From the NCBI RefSeq assembly GCF_001999765.1, contig NZ_MTIC01000008.1, positions 204,330 through 268,329 on the forward strand: a DNA stretch of 64,000 bases. The letters are read 5' to 3'. The stretch comes from Sinomonas mesophila. GTDB lineage: Bacteria; Actinomycetota; Actinomycetes; Actinomycetales; Micrococcaceae. The position numbers were made by a program, and so were the translations under genes. Below, in pieces: positions 1 to 9,436 of this stretch; positions within the stretch are counted from its first letter, which is position 1, and the number at the start of each line of letters is the position of its first letter. Below the pieces are notes generated by a model. The model saw only the letters and a program-made list of their open reading frames with translations, was not told the origin of the DNA and did no database searches.

Positions 1-1890
1 GTCTGTGCCTTCGTATCGTCCGACGTCGAATCGGCCCAGCAGTGATGGTGGCCAGTCCTGTCGGTTTCCGTTCTTACTCGATGGGAAGCGGGTCTTCACC
101 AGCGAGGGCAGGAAGACTACCGGCCACTCAAGCCCCTTGGCGCCGTGGACTGTTCCGAGCGCGACCCCATCCTCGAAGAGATCTTCCTCGCCAGCGAAGT
201 CGTCGTAGCTGCCGACCGCGAAATTCGACAGCAGGATTGCAAAATTCTTGTAAAACCACTCGCCGCCGCTCCTTGCGCCTACCTGCTCACCGGGGTTGTC
301 AGGATCCTTACGCGCCCGCCAGCTCACGCCCTCGTAATCCGCGAGGACGTTGGTGAACCGGGCGATTGTGCCCAGTCGGTTCCGCGTCAGGCCGTCGGTG
401 AGATTCCAATGGTTCACGCCGAGAAGCTCGACGAGAACGTAGAAGTCTCCAACCAGGCTCTCATTGAACTCGCTGCCTAGCGCCTTTGACTTCCACGCAA
501 CCAGGTACTCATTCAGTACCTCGCGATTCGCTGTCGTAAGGCCGAAAATGCGCGTGTAGTCGCCTAGAAGGCGATTCAGCGTGATGGTTTGGCGTGGGCC
601 GAACTGCTTGGGCGACCAGTCGACCCCGCCGATCCAGGAGTAGGTGGCTGCGAACACCTCCGCTTCCGGCTGGGCGAACAGGCCGGTCCTTCCACCAGGC
701 TGGACGGGGATTCGGTGAGCAGCGAGTGCCTCAAGGATCGCCGGGTACGCCGCCTTCCCTCGCACGAGGATGGCGATGTCGCTGTACTTGACGCCGTTTC
801 GGTAGAACTCAATGATCTTCTTCGCAATTTCCTCCGCCTCGTCATGCTCCGTGCCAGGGTTTTGAGAGAATGCCACGGACGGCCCGATCGCATCGCGAAT
901 CGACCGCATCTCCTTGTCGATGCGCCCGGAGATCGTTGCGGCGAATGCGTTGGCGAGTTCAACGACGCCGGGGCGGGAACGACGATTGGTCAGCAAGCGG
1001 AATTGCTTGACATTCGGATATCGGTCTTGGAATGTCACAATGTTCTCAACCGCCGACCCGCGCCACTGGTAGATGGCCTGGTCATCGTCACCCACGACCA
1101 CCACGTCGGCGGTGCCGCGGGGCTTTGCCAACTGCGAGATCAAGCGCTCTTGGGCAGGATTGACATCCTGATACTCGTCAACCACCAGGTGCCGCAGCGG
1201 TTTCGTGACCTGCGCGTGGATCTCGGCGTTCTCGAGCGCCTCGACGGCACGAACGATTTGGGTCCCGAAGGACATGAACTGGTAGCGGTCAAGCATTGCG
1301 TAGTACTCGGTGACCGCCGATTTGAAGGCATCTTCAGGCAACGAGTCGACAGCGATCAGCTCGTTCTCGATGACGTCCACGCCTCGCTGGAACATCATGA
1401 TGTTCCGGAACAGTGTTTGGGTCGCGAGGTTCTTGATGCCGAGACGGTGGCTTTCGCGGTAAAGCAGGTTCGTGAGCTGATTTGTGTCTAGGGGCGTGTA
1501 CGTCTCGTAGCTCGGCACGTACGTCTGGAGCATCCGAAAACAGTACGCGTGGATCGTGCCAACAAACAGCCGCCCAAGCCGGTCGCTCGCCTCTGCTCCC
1601 TGAACCGCCGTCACGCGGTCGCGGATACGCTCCTTGAGCTCTGCGGCAGCCTTCTCTGTGAAGGTGAAAGCGACGATGGACTCTGGCGGCTCACCGTCGA
1701 CGAGGAGTGATGCTACTCGCTGTGACACAACTTCCGTCTTGCCAGAGCCGGCCGCGGCGATGATCTGGAGATGGCTTCCACGATGGGCAACAGCCTCGGC
1801 CGCGTCGCCCTCAAGCTTCGGGACGTCTGTGGTTGCACGAGGTTCAGAGGCCGACCCGAAGCTCTTCGACTTCTGGTAGCTGAAACCCAA
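1..1890 (-). CDS. UvrD/PcrA-like superfamily 1 helicase, 3' end outside window
   Basis: The open frame of 630 codons runs off the left edge without a stop. I chose the TTG start at 1890 because a strong GGGGAGG ribosome-binding site lies five bases upstream. Visible motifs in order are Walker A AAGSGKT (residues 46-52), motif Ia FTFTEKAAAELKERI, the Walker B motif VDEYQD, GDDDQAIYQWRGS, and TVHGAKGLEWPVVF close to the window edge. These define an SF1A UvrD/Rep-family 3'-5' DNA helicase. It sits 290 bp downstream of the Wadjet operon on the same strand, so a role in the defense island is likely (inference). A GajB-type helicase was considered, but this protein is longer and no GajA-like partner is visible; the partner side is outside the window. 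Confidence 0.85.
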   Translation of the reverse strand, partial: MGFSYQKSKSFGSASEPRATTDVPKLEGDAAEAVAHRGSHLQIIAAAGSGKTEVVSQRVASLLVDGEPPESIVAFTFTEKAAAELKERIRDRVTAVQGAEASDRLGRLFVGTIHAYCFRMLQTYVPSYETYTPLDTNQLTNLLYRESHRLGIKNLATQTLFRNIMMFQRGVDVIENELIAVDSLPEDAFKSAVTEYYAMLDRYQFMSFGTQIVRAVEALENAEIHAQVTKPLRHLVVDEYQDVNPAQERLISQLAKPRGTADVVVVGDDDQAIYQWRGSAVENIVTFQDRYPNVKQFRLLTNRRSRPGVVELANAFAATISGRIDKEMRSIRDAIGPSVAFSQNPGTEHDEAEEIAKKIIEFYRNGVKYSDIAILVRGKAAYPAILEALAAHRIPVQPGGRTGLFAQPEAEVFAATYSWIGGVDWSPKQFGPRQTITLNRLLGDYTRIFGLTTANREVLNEYLVAWKSKALGSEFNESLVGDFYVLVELLGVNHWNLTDGLTRNRLGTIARFTNVLADYEGVSWRARKDPDNPGEQVGARSGGEWFYKNFAILLSNFAVGSYDDFAGEEDLFEDGVALGTVHGAKGLEWPVVFLPSLVKTRFPSSKNGNRQDWPPSLLGRFDVGRYEGTD

Positions 1891-2181
1891 TTGATCCTCC
1901 CCGTTGCGGAACACTCGGCGCCTCCCTTGCGCCAACATTCGTGCCGCTCAAATGAGGATCGCAGCTCAAAGGCGAGCAGCCTCGAAACTTTAGGAATTCA
2001 TGGGCCAATCTTGCGGCATGCGCTAATTTGAGAATGCCTTTCCAAGCGTGGCATACGAAATCCTGAGATTGCCAGATGTCTTGGATCTCGACGTGGCCCG
2101 TTGAAGCAGCTTGAGAGGCAAAGGGGACGCGCTACGACAGGTCTTGCTTCCCGGGGGAAATCGGCGGCCCCATCGCCGCGG

Positions 2182-3324
2182 TCAAGCTTCGGAGGACCTG
2201 CGGAGGGCTTCGAGGGCGTGGGCCCAGGGTATCCGTTCTTGCTCAAGTCGGATGCCGCCGCGTTCACTGAGGCCCGTGACGACGGCCAACTCATCCGGAT
2301 CCAGGTGCGTGAGGGCGCCCATCGCGGGCGTTGGCTCGGGGACCCAGAGATCTGTGAACGCATCGAGCGTGGCGAGGTCCATGAGAACCGTATGGGGTAG
2401 GAGTGCCTGAGCCCGGAGGCGGTTGAGGATTGCGAAGCCGTGGGTGTCCAGATCGCCCCAGTACACGAGTCGCGCGGTCTCGACCCACGGCAGCCTGCTG
2501 ATCCGCTCCACAGCGTAGCCCGAGCCGTGCACCACGATGGCATCGTGCCATGGGGGCATCGCAAGGACTGACTCGAGGTTCTCAAAGACGAACACGGTCC
2601 GCGGGCGGATCGCGAGGCCCGCCGCCTCCGAGAGTGGCGCGGCCACATCGCAGAGACCACCCGGGGCGAGAGCCGGGTCGAGGAAACGCATTCGGATGAG
2701 ATCCGGTTTGGGCGCCAGCCCGAGATCCTCCCGGCCTGTTGCAGCGCGGTGCAATCTCGCCACGAGTGGCTCGTGCCTGCCCACCCACTTCGTGTCCACG
2801 CCCCGGATCGGCAGCTGGCGTATGTAGAGTCCGGATTCGGGATGCTCGGAGAGCCATGCGAGGGTGTCCGCGAGTCTGCCGAAGTCCGCATCGTCGAGGT
2901 CGGTGATCGCTCGTATGGAACGCACGACGGCGTCTCGCAGCTCGCGCGCGCGGGCAGGGTCGCCACCGTGGGCACCCCCGATGAGTGACCTTGCCCTCGA
3001 GCTTGCCCTATGCCAGTGCGGGACGCGGCCCGCGAAGGAGGCGACGTCGTCGGGTCTCGTGAGGACGAGCCGCACCGGGACGCTCTGCCGCCCGAGCGAT
3101 GCCCACGCCCGCTCGCCCCACTCGACACCGTGCTGCCCCGCCCACGATCGCACCCACCCGACCGCGCTGGCCTGGTCGGCGAGGGCTGTCCGTTCCGTCG
3201 GAGGGTGCAGTGGCAGCGCAAGTGCCGGTGCGTCTGGACGTTCGACCGCCCAGGAGCCCACGTACTTCTCGTACTTCTTCGCCGCCGCGGAACGTGCGGC
3301 GGCGACGGTCACGGGAGCGGGCAT
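2182..3324 (-). CDS. jetD: Wadjet type I protein JetD (DUF3322/DUF2220, Toprim-like nuclease subunit)
   Basis: The protein has 380 residues. The N-terminal half resembles DUF3322 and the C-terminal half DUF2220, the arrangement known for JetD. The acidic elements FENLESV (about residue 245) and YWGDLDTHG (about 290) match the Toprim-like metal-binding core, which in Wadjet cuts DNA once the JetABC motor has loop-extruded a small circular molecule. The start ATG overlaps the jetC stop by one base (TGATG), so the two are translationally coupled. It is the last gene of the jetABCD operon. Function is known from the family; the order and motifs are seen here. Confidence 0.93.
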   Translation of the reverse strand: MPAPVTVAAARSAAAKKYEKYVGSWAVERPDAPALALPLHPPTERTALADQASAVGWVRSWAGQHGVEWGERAWASLGRQSVPVRLVLTRPDDVASFAGRVPHWHRASSRARSLIGGAHGGDPARARELRDAVVRSIRAITDLDDADFGRLADTLAWLSEHPESGLYIRQLPIRGVDTKWVGRHEPLVARLHRAATGREDLGLAPKPDLIRMRFLDPALAPGGLCDVAAPLSEAAGLAIRPRTVFVFENLESVLAMPPWHDAIVVHGSGYAVERISRLPWVETARLVYWGDLDTHGFAILNRLRAQALLPHTVLMDLATLDAFTDLWVPEPTPAMGALTHLDPDELAVVTGLSERGGIRLEQERIPWAHALEALRRSSEA

Positions 3325-6300
3325 CAGAAGAGATGACCAGCTGTCTCGGTCGACGCTGCCGTGGGATGCGGCCCGGCTCCAGCGGCGTCCTCGTCGGCTA
3401 ACTCCTCGATCGTCACGAGCCCCACGCGCGAGTCCCGGGAGTCGATGCAGCGCACGGCCGCGATCCCGCCGATGTAGTCCTCGAGTGTCTGCAGGAGCTT
3501 GAGCGGGGTCGCGAGCACCATGTGGAAGCCGAACTCGTGGAACACGTCCATTGCCATGCGCGTGAAGTTCGAGTCTGCCTTGTCGAAGGCCTCATCCATG
3601 ATCACTGTCCCGTACGAGGGGATGTCCTCATCGTCGCCCGCGAGCTGGTAGCGCAGCGCCGCTGCGAGGCAGAATGTCACGAGCTTCTGCCTCTGCCCAC
3701 CGGAAAGCCCCGCGCCTGTGTCGTGAACCGCCAGCTCGCGGTTTTGGGCGTCGACCTCGGCTGCGATGAAGCGCACGTGCAGGCGCGTATCGAGCACATG
3801 GCTGCGCCAGTTCACGTCCGCAGACTCGCTAGAGCCGAGCTTGGACATGAGCGCACGCATGACATTGAAGCGCTGCTCGGCGTCAGCACGGTCCTCAAGG
3901 CCCCACGAGCCCGTGCTGATGGTCTGCAGGTCCGCGAGAAACTGCTTCGCGAGCTCGCCGCGGGCCTCGCGGACTCGGATCTTGAGATATTTGCCGGCGT
4001 CGAACTCGGAACGACGCAGCGAGCGGTTGACTGGGTCGATACGCTCGTGCACCTCGCGGATCGCGCCGCGGATCTGCTGGGAGAGCTGCGCGACGTTCTG
4101 CTGGGACTGGGTCTGCAGGAGCTCGAAGAAGCGGTTCTCGAAGTCGGGGAGCCGGTCCACCTGGAGCCGCTCGAGGACCGCGAGGAACCCGCCGCGGTCG
4201 GCGACGTCGGGCCGGAGCTCCGCTGTGAGGGCGGGCCACCGGCGGCACACGTCCCCGGCGGACTTCTCGAACTCGCGGCGCGCCGACTCGGCTCCCTCGC
4301 GGGACTCCTTCCCCTCGGTCGCGAGGGCGCGCGAGACGGCGAGGGCGACATCGCTGACAGTGTCGAATGTGATGCTGCGCCGGTGGCTGAGGAAGCGCCG
4401 CTCGAGCTCGGCCGCGAGGTCGCCGGGGACGGGATGCTCTTGGTCAGCCCTGTCCTCGAGCTTGCGGATCTCGTCGGCGATCTGCGACCGGCGAGCCCGC
4501 TGGTCGGACGCTTCGTCGTTGGCACGGCGCTCCGCGTCCTTGGCGGCCTCGAATCGGTCCAAGGCCTCGCGGGCGGCGGCTTCGGCCACGCGGAGGTCGT
4601 GGCTAGCGCCGAGGAGCTCGTCGAGGGTGTCCTGCCGCTCGCCTGTCAATCGAGCGGCCGCGTCGACGTCGATGTTGTCCCATTCGACTGAGGCGAGGGC
4701 CTCGAGTGCGTCGACCCGTCGGCGTCGCGCGTCACGCCGATCCTCAGCCGCGTCGAGAGTCTTCTTCGCCTCGGCGACCGCCGAAACGGCGGGGCCTCGG
4801 AGCGCGAGGAGATGCTCTATCTTGTCGTGGTTGTCGAAGCCCAGGATCCAGCGGGAGCGGTCGTCGACGGCGGCACTGTCGTCCTTCTCGTGCCGCGTGC
4901 GGGAGCGCTTGACCTGGCCGGCACGGGTCACGGCCGCGTCGGGGGCCGCGAGCTCGGCGGGAGAATCGACGCACTCGTAGTCGTACTGGCGGGTCAGGAC
5001 CGAGAGCAGCCAGTTCTCCATGGGCCCGTGCTTGACTTCGACGCAGTGGACGAGAGAGCGCTCCGAGCGCGGGCTCCGGGCCGGCTCGGGGCGGGGCTGG
5101 ACCGCCTCGAACACGAGCCGTGTGCCGAGGTGGCGGGCGTCGACGGCCGCACGGACCTTCGCGATGTGCGCCTCCGGCACGAGCATGACGGTTGCCAGGG
5201 GCCGCAGTACCCGCTCGATCGCGCCCGTCCATTCCGCGTGCTCGGGCCGCACCTGGAGCAGCTCGGCCGCGAACGGGAAGGCGGCCGGGGGGAGCCCTGT
5301 AGCGTCCGCGACGAGCTCGCGCGCCCGGACCAGCCGGTCGTCGATGTTCGACCGGCGCCTTCGGAGGGATGCGACCTCGGCCTCGATCTCGGCAACCTTC
5401 CGCTTCGCGGCGGAAAGACCGTCGAACAGAGCGAGCCGGGCGTCCTTGCCCGCGGCTTCGGCGGCGTCTGATTCGGTGCGCTCCCGCTCGGCTGCCCCGC
5501 GCAACTCCGCGAACTCGTCGAACGACGTCGGGCACGCGACCGACGCCGTCGCTAGCCGCTGCTCGAGCGCCGCACGGGCCCCGCGGACGATACGCTCGCG
5601 CTCCGCCGCGATGTCGATCAGCGCGCGCTGCTGGGCCAGGGCCGCGCCGCCGCGATGCTCGACGTGTGCGAGGGCGGACTGGTGCTCGGAGGCCCGCTCC
5701 GCCGTCGCCGCAGCTGCAGTCTTCGCCTTGTGCTCGGCCCGTTCGACGGCGGAAGCCGCCTCCGCGTGCGCCTTCCGCGCGAGGTCGAGCTTCCACGCGT
5801 CTGTGAACGGGCTGAGCGCCCCGAAGAGCTGGTCGGCCGCATCCGCTCGGGCACTGCCGCCTTCGAACCGAGTGGCTGGCCCGCGCAGGCGGCCGAGGGC
5901 CTCGACCTGTTCGCGCGCCTCGACCACGGAGCGGTGCGCCTCTGACAGCTCCGCGAACTGTTCCACGGCGGTCTCGGCCAGATCGAACGTCCTGGGCCGG
6001 TCGAGCATGAACATGCGGAATAGGTCGTCGAGCGTGCCGAGGGATTTGGCCGACTGGGTCCTGTGCAGGAGCATGAGTGCGTTGTCGCCGCGGATCCCGA
6101 GGGCACGCGAGAACCGTTCGGCGAAGCGCGTGTGGTTGTCCGTGACGAATGCGTCGGGCCACGCGGCGCTGATCTTGCGCTTGTCGATCCCCTTGGTGAG
6201 GTACGGGACGAAGGCCGTGAGCACCGTATCCTCGTTGAGCATGAGGCTCAGCTCCGAGACGTCCGCGGGCGTGTTGGCCCCACGCTTGAGGTGGTAGAGC

Positions 6301-6710
6301 TTGACGAGCAGTACCGGCTTGGATGCCGTCTTGCCCCCTGCTCCTTCACGACCGTCGCTGTACTTGAGTAGGACCCCGCTGAACGTCGCGTCCTTGCGCA
6401 GGTAGTCGCTCGCGACCTCGCCCGTGTCCTCGTCCGCGCTGCGCCGCCACGCGCCGCGCACGTACGTCACGAGCGAGCGATCCTCGCCGCGCGTGCTCGT
6501 GTCCTGCGCCGCGGCGTTGAACCTCAGCTTCCCGCGCGGCGTCTGGACAGCGGCGGCGGCATCGACGAGCGAGGACTTGCCCGAGCCCGAGTGCCCCGTG
6601 AGTAGGAACCCCCGCCTGGCGATGTCCACGGTGTGATGCCCGCCGAAGGTGCCCCAGTTGAGCACTTCGAGGCGCGCGAGCCGCCACTGCCCGGGCCGGA
6701 TCTCGCTCAT
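3324..6710 (-). CDS. jetC: Wadjet type I SMC/MukB-like ATPase JetC
   Basis: The protein has 1128 residues. Walker A GHSGSGKSS is at residues 39-47, long charged coiled-coil stretches fill the middle, the ABC signature LSGGQRQK is near 1002 and Walker B VIMDEAFDKAD near 1036. This is the head-coil-hinge-coil-head layout of a MukB/SMC-type motor. In type I Wadjet, JetC with JetA and JetB forms a loop-extruding complex that senses small circular DNA, mainly plasmids. An ATG at 6710 preceded by AGGAGG was chosen; the frame stays open upstream through jetB. The start overlaps the jetB stop as ATGA. No interruption is visible in 3.4 kb. Confidence 0.95.
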   Translation of the reverse strand: MSEIRPGQWRLARLEVLNWGTFGGHHTVDIARRGFLLTGHSGSGKSSLVDAAAAVQTPRGKLRFNAAAQDTSTRGEDRSLVTYVRGAWRRSADEDTGEVASDYLRKDATFSGVLLKYSDGREGAGGKTASKPVLLVKLYHLKRGANTPADVSELSLMLNEDTVLTAFVPYLTKGIDKRKISAAWPDAFVTDNHTRFAERFSRALGIRGDNALMLLHRTQSAKSLGTLDDLFRMFMLDRPRTFDLAETAVEQFAELSEAHRSVVEAREQVEALGRLRGPATRFEGGSARADAADQLFGALSPFTDAWKLDLARKAHAEAASAVERAEHKAKTAAAATAERASEHQSALAHVEHRGGAALAQQRALIDIAAERERIVRGARAALEQRLATASVACPTSFDEFAELRGAAERERTESDAAEAAGKDARLALFDGLSAAKRKVAEIEAEVASLRRRRSNIDDRLVRARELVADATGLPPAAFPFAAELLQVRPEHAEWTGAIERVLRPLATVMLVPEAHIAKVRAAVDARHLGTRLVFEAVQPRPEPARSPRSERSLVHCVEVKHGPMENWLLSVLTRQYDYECVDSPAELAAPDAAVTRAGQVKRSRTRHEKDDSAAVDDRSRWILGFDNHDKIEHLLALRGPAVSAVAEAKKTLDAAEDRRDARRRRVDALEALASVEWDNIDVDAAARLTGERQDTLDELLGASHDLRVAEAAAREALDRFEAAKDAERRANDEASDQRARRSQIADEIRKLEDRADQEHPVPGDLAAELERRFLSHRRSITFDTVSDVALAVSRALATEGKESREGAESARREFEKSAGDVCRRWPALTAELRPDVADRGGFLAVLERLQVDRLPDFENRFFELLQTQSQQNVAQLSQQIRGAIREVHERIDPVNRSLRRSEFDAGKYLKIRVREARGELAKQFLADLQTISTGSWGLEDRADAEQRFNVMRALMSKLGSSESADVNWRSHVLDTRLHVRFIAAEVDAQNRELAVHDTGAGLSGGQRQKLVTFCLAAALRYQLAGDDEDIPSYGTVIMDEAFDKADSNFTRMAMDVFHEFGFHMVLATPLKLLQTLEDYIGGIAAVRCIDSRDSRVGLVTIEELADEDAAGAGPHPTAASTETAGHLF

Positions 6711-7411
6711 GCGTCCTCCTCGCCGTCGTCCGTGCCGTCCAGCGGCTCCACTTCGTCTGCGCCGACGAGCCGGCGGTACTCCTCTTGGACGGCACGGATC
6801 TCCTCCGCGCCAAAAACAAGCCTTAGGACGGGCGAGACCTCGAAGCGGCCCTCCGTGCTCGTGGACGCGAGGAGGCCGTAGCGAACCATCTTGTTCCATG
6901 AAGCGTCGATCCGCTTGGCGAATCCGGCAGGATCCGCCTTGTCACGCCCCTGATAGACCTTGAGCTGGTCGGCGACCTCGTCGTGGCCCACGATCGTCTT
7001 CGACCCGCCAGCGTCATGCAGGAGCTGCTGGCGCAGATGAAGGAGTAGCGCGGTGTCGAGGAACGTGAGCGGGGCAGTGCGCAGCACCTTGGGCACGTCG
7101 GGGCGTTCGACGGCAGCAACGTTCCGTACGAACGCCACTTCCGCCTCGAGGTCCAGCACGAGGTCCAGGTACATGTCGGCCAGACGAGAGCGGATCGGGG
7201 CCTCGTCCGCCAGGAGCGCCGACCAGAGGTTCGCGTGCCGGGCAGAGGAGAGATACGGTCCCTTGACCAGCTGGACGAGAGCCCGGCGCGACCGGTCCCG
7301 GAGCTGGCCCGCGTCGCCGTCCCAGAGCTGCGCAGAGGCCGGCTCGCCATCGGTGTCCGTCGTCGTAGCGGGGCTCAATGCATCCGCAGTCTCCGGCGTC
7401 ATCTCTGTCAT
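6707..7411 (-). CDS. jetB: Wadjet type I protein JetB (DUF4194, MukE-like kleisin partner)
   Basis: The protein has 234 residues. After a short low-complexity, acidic N-terminus it shows the helix-rich body expected of DUF4194, and it ends in an acidic tail. In Wadjet this subunit corresponds to the MukE-like KITE/winged-helix partner of JetA and JetC. Its ATG overlaps the jetA stop by four bases, and its own stop overlaps jetC by four bases, which indicates coupled translation. The assignment rests on sequence character plus the canonical position between jetA and jetC. Confidence 0.9.
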   Translation of the reverse strand: MTEMTPETADALSPATTTDTDGEPASAQLWDGDAGQLRDRSRRALVQLVKGPYLSSARHANLWSALLADEAPIRSRLADMYLDLVLDLEAEVAFVRNVAAVERPDVPKVLRTAPLTFLDTALLLHLRQQLLHDAGGSKTIVGHDEVADQLKVYQGRDKADPAGFAKRIDASWNKMVRYGLLASTSTEGRFEVSPVLRLVFGAEEIRAVQEEYRRLVGADEVEPLDGTDDGEEDA

Positions 7412-8886
7412 GAGGCGGGTCTCCTGCCTTGGCGTGCGCCGATCGGGTCCGTGAAGAGGTAGCGTCCCACGCTGCCCCGCCGTGCCGTCCCGCGCGAAGA
7501 TTCCCAGATGACCTCCTCGCGCCCCTCGAGCGGCCGTGCGTGCTCCTCCGCGAGGACGAGCAGACCCACGACGCTGGCCACCCCCTGCGTGGCGGGCCGC
7601 AGCGCGAGGACGTCCGAGATCGTGGCGGCGCTGAGCTCGACCAGGGCCGTATTAACGCTCTCGCGCAGCTCCTCCATATCGATGTCGGAAGCCCGGGCGA
7701 GCTCGCGGAGCTGCTCGATATCGACGGGCTCCGCAGCGTGCGCGACAACGTGGTCTGGCGCCGCGAAGTCGCCGGGGTTGTGCAGGCTCAGCGAGGAAAC
7801 GGAGTCAAGGGGAACGCTCGAGAGGTTGAGCGTGAGGGCCGTCTTGGCATAGGGCTTGACTGTGTCCGACGTATCGAGCGCGAGCCGGACGGCCGAGCGG
7901 AGCTCGCGATTGATGACACGGTCCTCGAGAAACTCCTGCGACTGCACGAAGCGGCGCAAGCTGCGACTGAACGCCGTCATGACGCCGTGGATCTCGGAGC
8001 TGCGGTCTTGGAGGGTCGGGAGGATGCGGCGCAGGCTCTTCGCCTGCTGGCCCGTGACAGTGTCCATAAAGTCCCGACCCAGCACGTCCTGGACGCTCTC
8101 CTCGAACTCAATGCCGCGCTCGGGGTCGAGCAGGAGGGCGTAGAAGCCTGCGAAGCTGCGGCCTGCGTCGGAGGAGGCGAGAAGGTCCACCCCGAGGAAG
8201 ATGTCATCCAGGACCGCACCGCGGCTGCCCTCCTGCTCGGTGAGCCTCTCCCGGAGGTCGCGGTTGAGCCCCTCGAGTTCGGAGCGGACCCGTGCGAAGT
8301 CAGCAGGCACCTCGTCGACAAGTGCGAGGATGTCACGCAGTCGCTCGGCGGCATGCTCTGGAGCCAGAACGTCCACGTCGCCTGCTGCCACGCGCTCGAT
8401 CTGTGCGTCTAACCGGGCCCGCTCGTCCTGAAGCGCGCGGAGGCGCGAGCTGATGTCTGGGTCCGTGTCGCGCGCGAGGGTGCGCAGTCGCTCAATGACT
8501 GTCGCGAGGCGCGATTCGGTGACGGAAGCGGAAGGTGCGGACAGTTGGGCCGCGAACCGGATCGCAGTGAGCGCTCCTTGGGAAAGCTCGAGCGTCTCCT
8601 CGCGGACGTCCTCGGCCGCGCGGCGGATGAGGATCCCCGCCGAGCGCCATTCGGCGCAGTACTGCTGGGCTGTCTGGGGCAGGTCAAAGCCGTGGGAGCG
8701 GAGTTCTTCCAGGTCATCCCCGATCCGTTCGAACAGGACGGGGGCGGCGACGCGGCGGGATTCACCGCCGAGCTGCTTGTCGAGGATCGCAATCGCGACG
8801 GGTGCGTTCCGCCCGCGGAGCATGGCCCAGGCTGTGTCCGACTCCTGGAGTCGGGTGGCCTCGAGCGCGGCACGCAGTACACTCAC
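7408..8886 (-). CDS. jetA: Wadjet type I protein JetA (DUF3375, MukF-like kleisin)
   Basis: The protein has 492 residues and is the first gene of jetABCD. It matches the DUF3375 pattern: an N-terminal helical domain beginning with ARAALEAT-type helices, a coiled-coil centre and a C-terminal winged-helix-like part. In Wadjet it is the MukF-like kleisin that bridges the JetC heads. Translation starts with GTG at 8886. There is no ribosome-binding site, but a TACGCT -10 box lies six bases upstream, so the message is probably leaderless. The complete four-gene operon suggests a working anti-plasmid system. Confidence 0.92.
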   Translation of the reverse strand: MSVLRAALEATRLQESDTAWAMLRGRNAPVAIAILDKQLGGESRRVAAPVLFERIGDDLEELRSHGFDLPQTAQQYCAEWRSAGILIRRAAEDVREETLELSQGALTAIRFAAQLSAPSASVTESRLATVIERLRTLARDTDPDISSRLRALQDERARLDAQIERVAAGDVDVLAPEHAAERLRDILALVDEVPADFARVRSELEGLNRDLRERLTEQEGSRGAVLDDIFLGVDLLASSDAGRSFAGFYALLLDPERGIEFEESVQDVLGRDFMDTVTGQQAKSLRRILPTLQDRSSEIHGVMTAFSRSLRRFVQSQEFLEDRVINRELRSAVRLALDTSDTVKPYAKTALTLNLSSVPLDSVSSLSLHNPGDFAAPDHVVAHAAEPVDIEQLRELARASDIDMEELRESVNTALVELSAATISDVLALRPATQGVASVVGLLVLAEEHARPLEGREEVIWESSRGTARRGSVGRYLFTDPIGARQGRRPAS

Positions 8887-8920
8887 CGATCCAGCGTAGC
8901 GGGCCCCCGCCTGACAACAA
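8887..8920 (-). promoter_or_regulatory. Probable leaderless promoter of jetABCD
   Basis: On the minus strand, TTGTTG (8915-8920) and TACGCT (8893-8898) are separated by 16 bases. The -10 box ends six bases before the jetA GTG, which places transcription start at the start codon. The same TANNNT plus six-base spacing recurs before the methyltransferase at 20456 and the GntR gene at 57443. Confidence 0.55.
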
Positions 8921-9060
8921 CTTGCGACAAGTCCGGCCAGAACGCCAACAGAAACCCTTCACGAACGATGTCAAAACGAGTGTCGCGAAAACTGTCGGGC
9001 CCCTCCCGCACACTCACCCTCAGGAGCAACGCCGCTCCTCTGGGATCGAGGAGGGTCACG

Positions 9061-9345
9061 ATGTCCGACGGCTACGAGGTTTTCGACACGGGGCACAACG
9101 GCTGGCGGCCTGTGCGCCAGCACCTCAACGCGGCCCAGACCGAGAAGGTCCTCAACGCCGTGCGCCGCTTGCAGCCCGCTTCCCTGGAGGAGGCCCGCCT
9201 CCTGCTCAGGCACGCGGCCGGGCACCGGATCGAGGCGATATCGGACCTCTACGACGTTGAGCTCCAGCCGGTCCTCGAGAAGCTCGGGCGGATGGAGCGG
9301 GAGCGGACGAGGATACAAGGCCGGACGGGCGGGCACCATGCCTGA
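9061..9345 (+). CDS. Small hypothetical protein between Wadjet and the AddAB-like pair
   Basis: The ORF encodes 94 residues, starting at an ATG with GAGGAGGG upstream. The frame is open further upstream, but only this start has a ribosome-binding site. The protein is polar and helix-rich, without membrane segments or cysteines; a helix-turn-helix-like stretch may lie near EAISDLYDVELQPVLEKL. I do not recognise a family. It runs divergently from jetA and 91 bp ahead of the helicase-nuclease pair, so it may regulate or assist either neighbour (inference only). Confidence 0.6.
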   Translation: MSDGYEVFDTGHNGWRPVRQHLNAAQTEKVLNAVRRLQPASLEEARLLLRHAAGHRIEAISDLYDVELQPVLEKLGRMERERTRIQGRTGGHHA

Positions 9346-9436
9346 CACCGGCCAAGAACGCCGGGGGCGGACGGCCCTGCCGCCCCGCCCGGACGGCGTG
9401 GTACAACAGCCTTCTAATTCGTGCATGGGGGAGACG

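Noticed and set aside
589..1491. Long plus-strand frame opposite the UvrD-like helicase
   Set aside because: It mirrors the helicase codons; the minus-strand product has all SF1 motifs, while this one has none.
1..1890. Gabija GajB identity for the UvrD-like helicase
   Set aside because: The protein is longer than GajB, no GajA-like OLD nuclease is seen upstream, and the downstream side is outside the window.
3522..6297. Several long plus-strand frames opposite jetC
   Set aside because: They are GC-driven shadows of the SMC-like gene without starts or recognisable domains.
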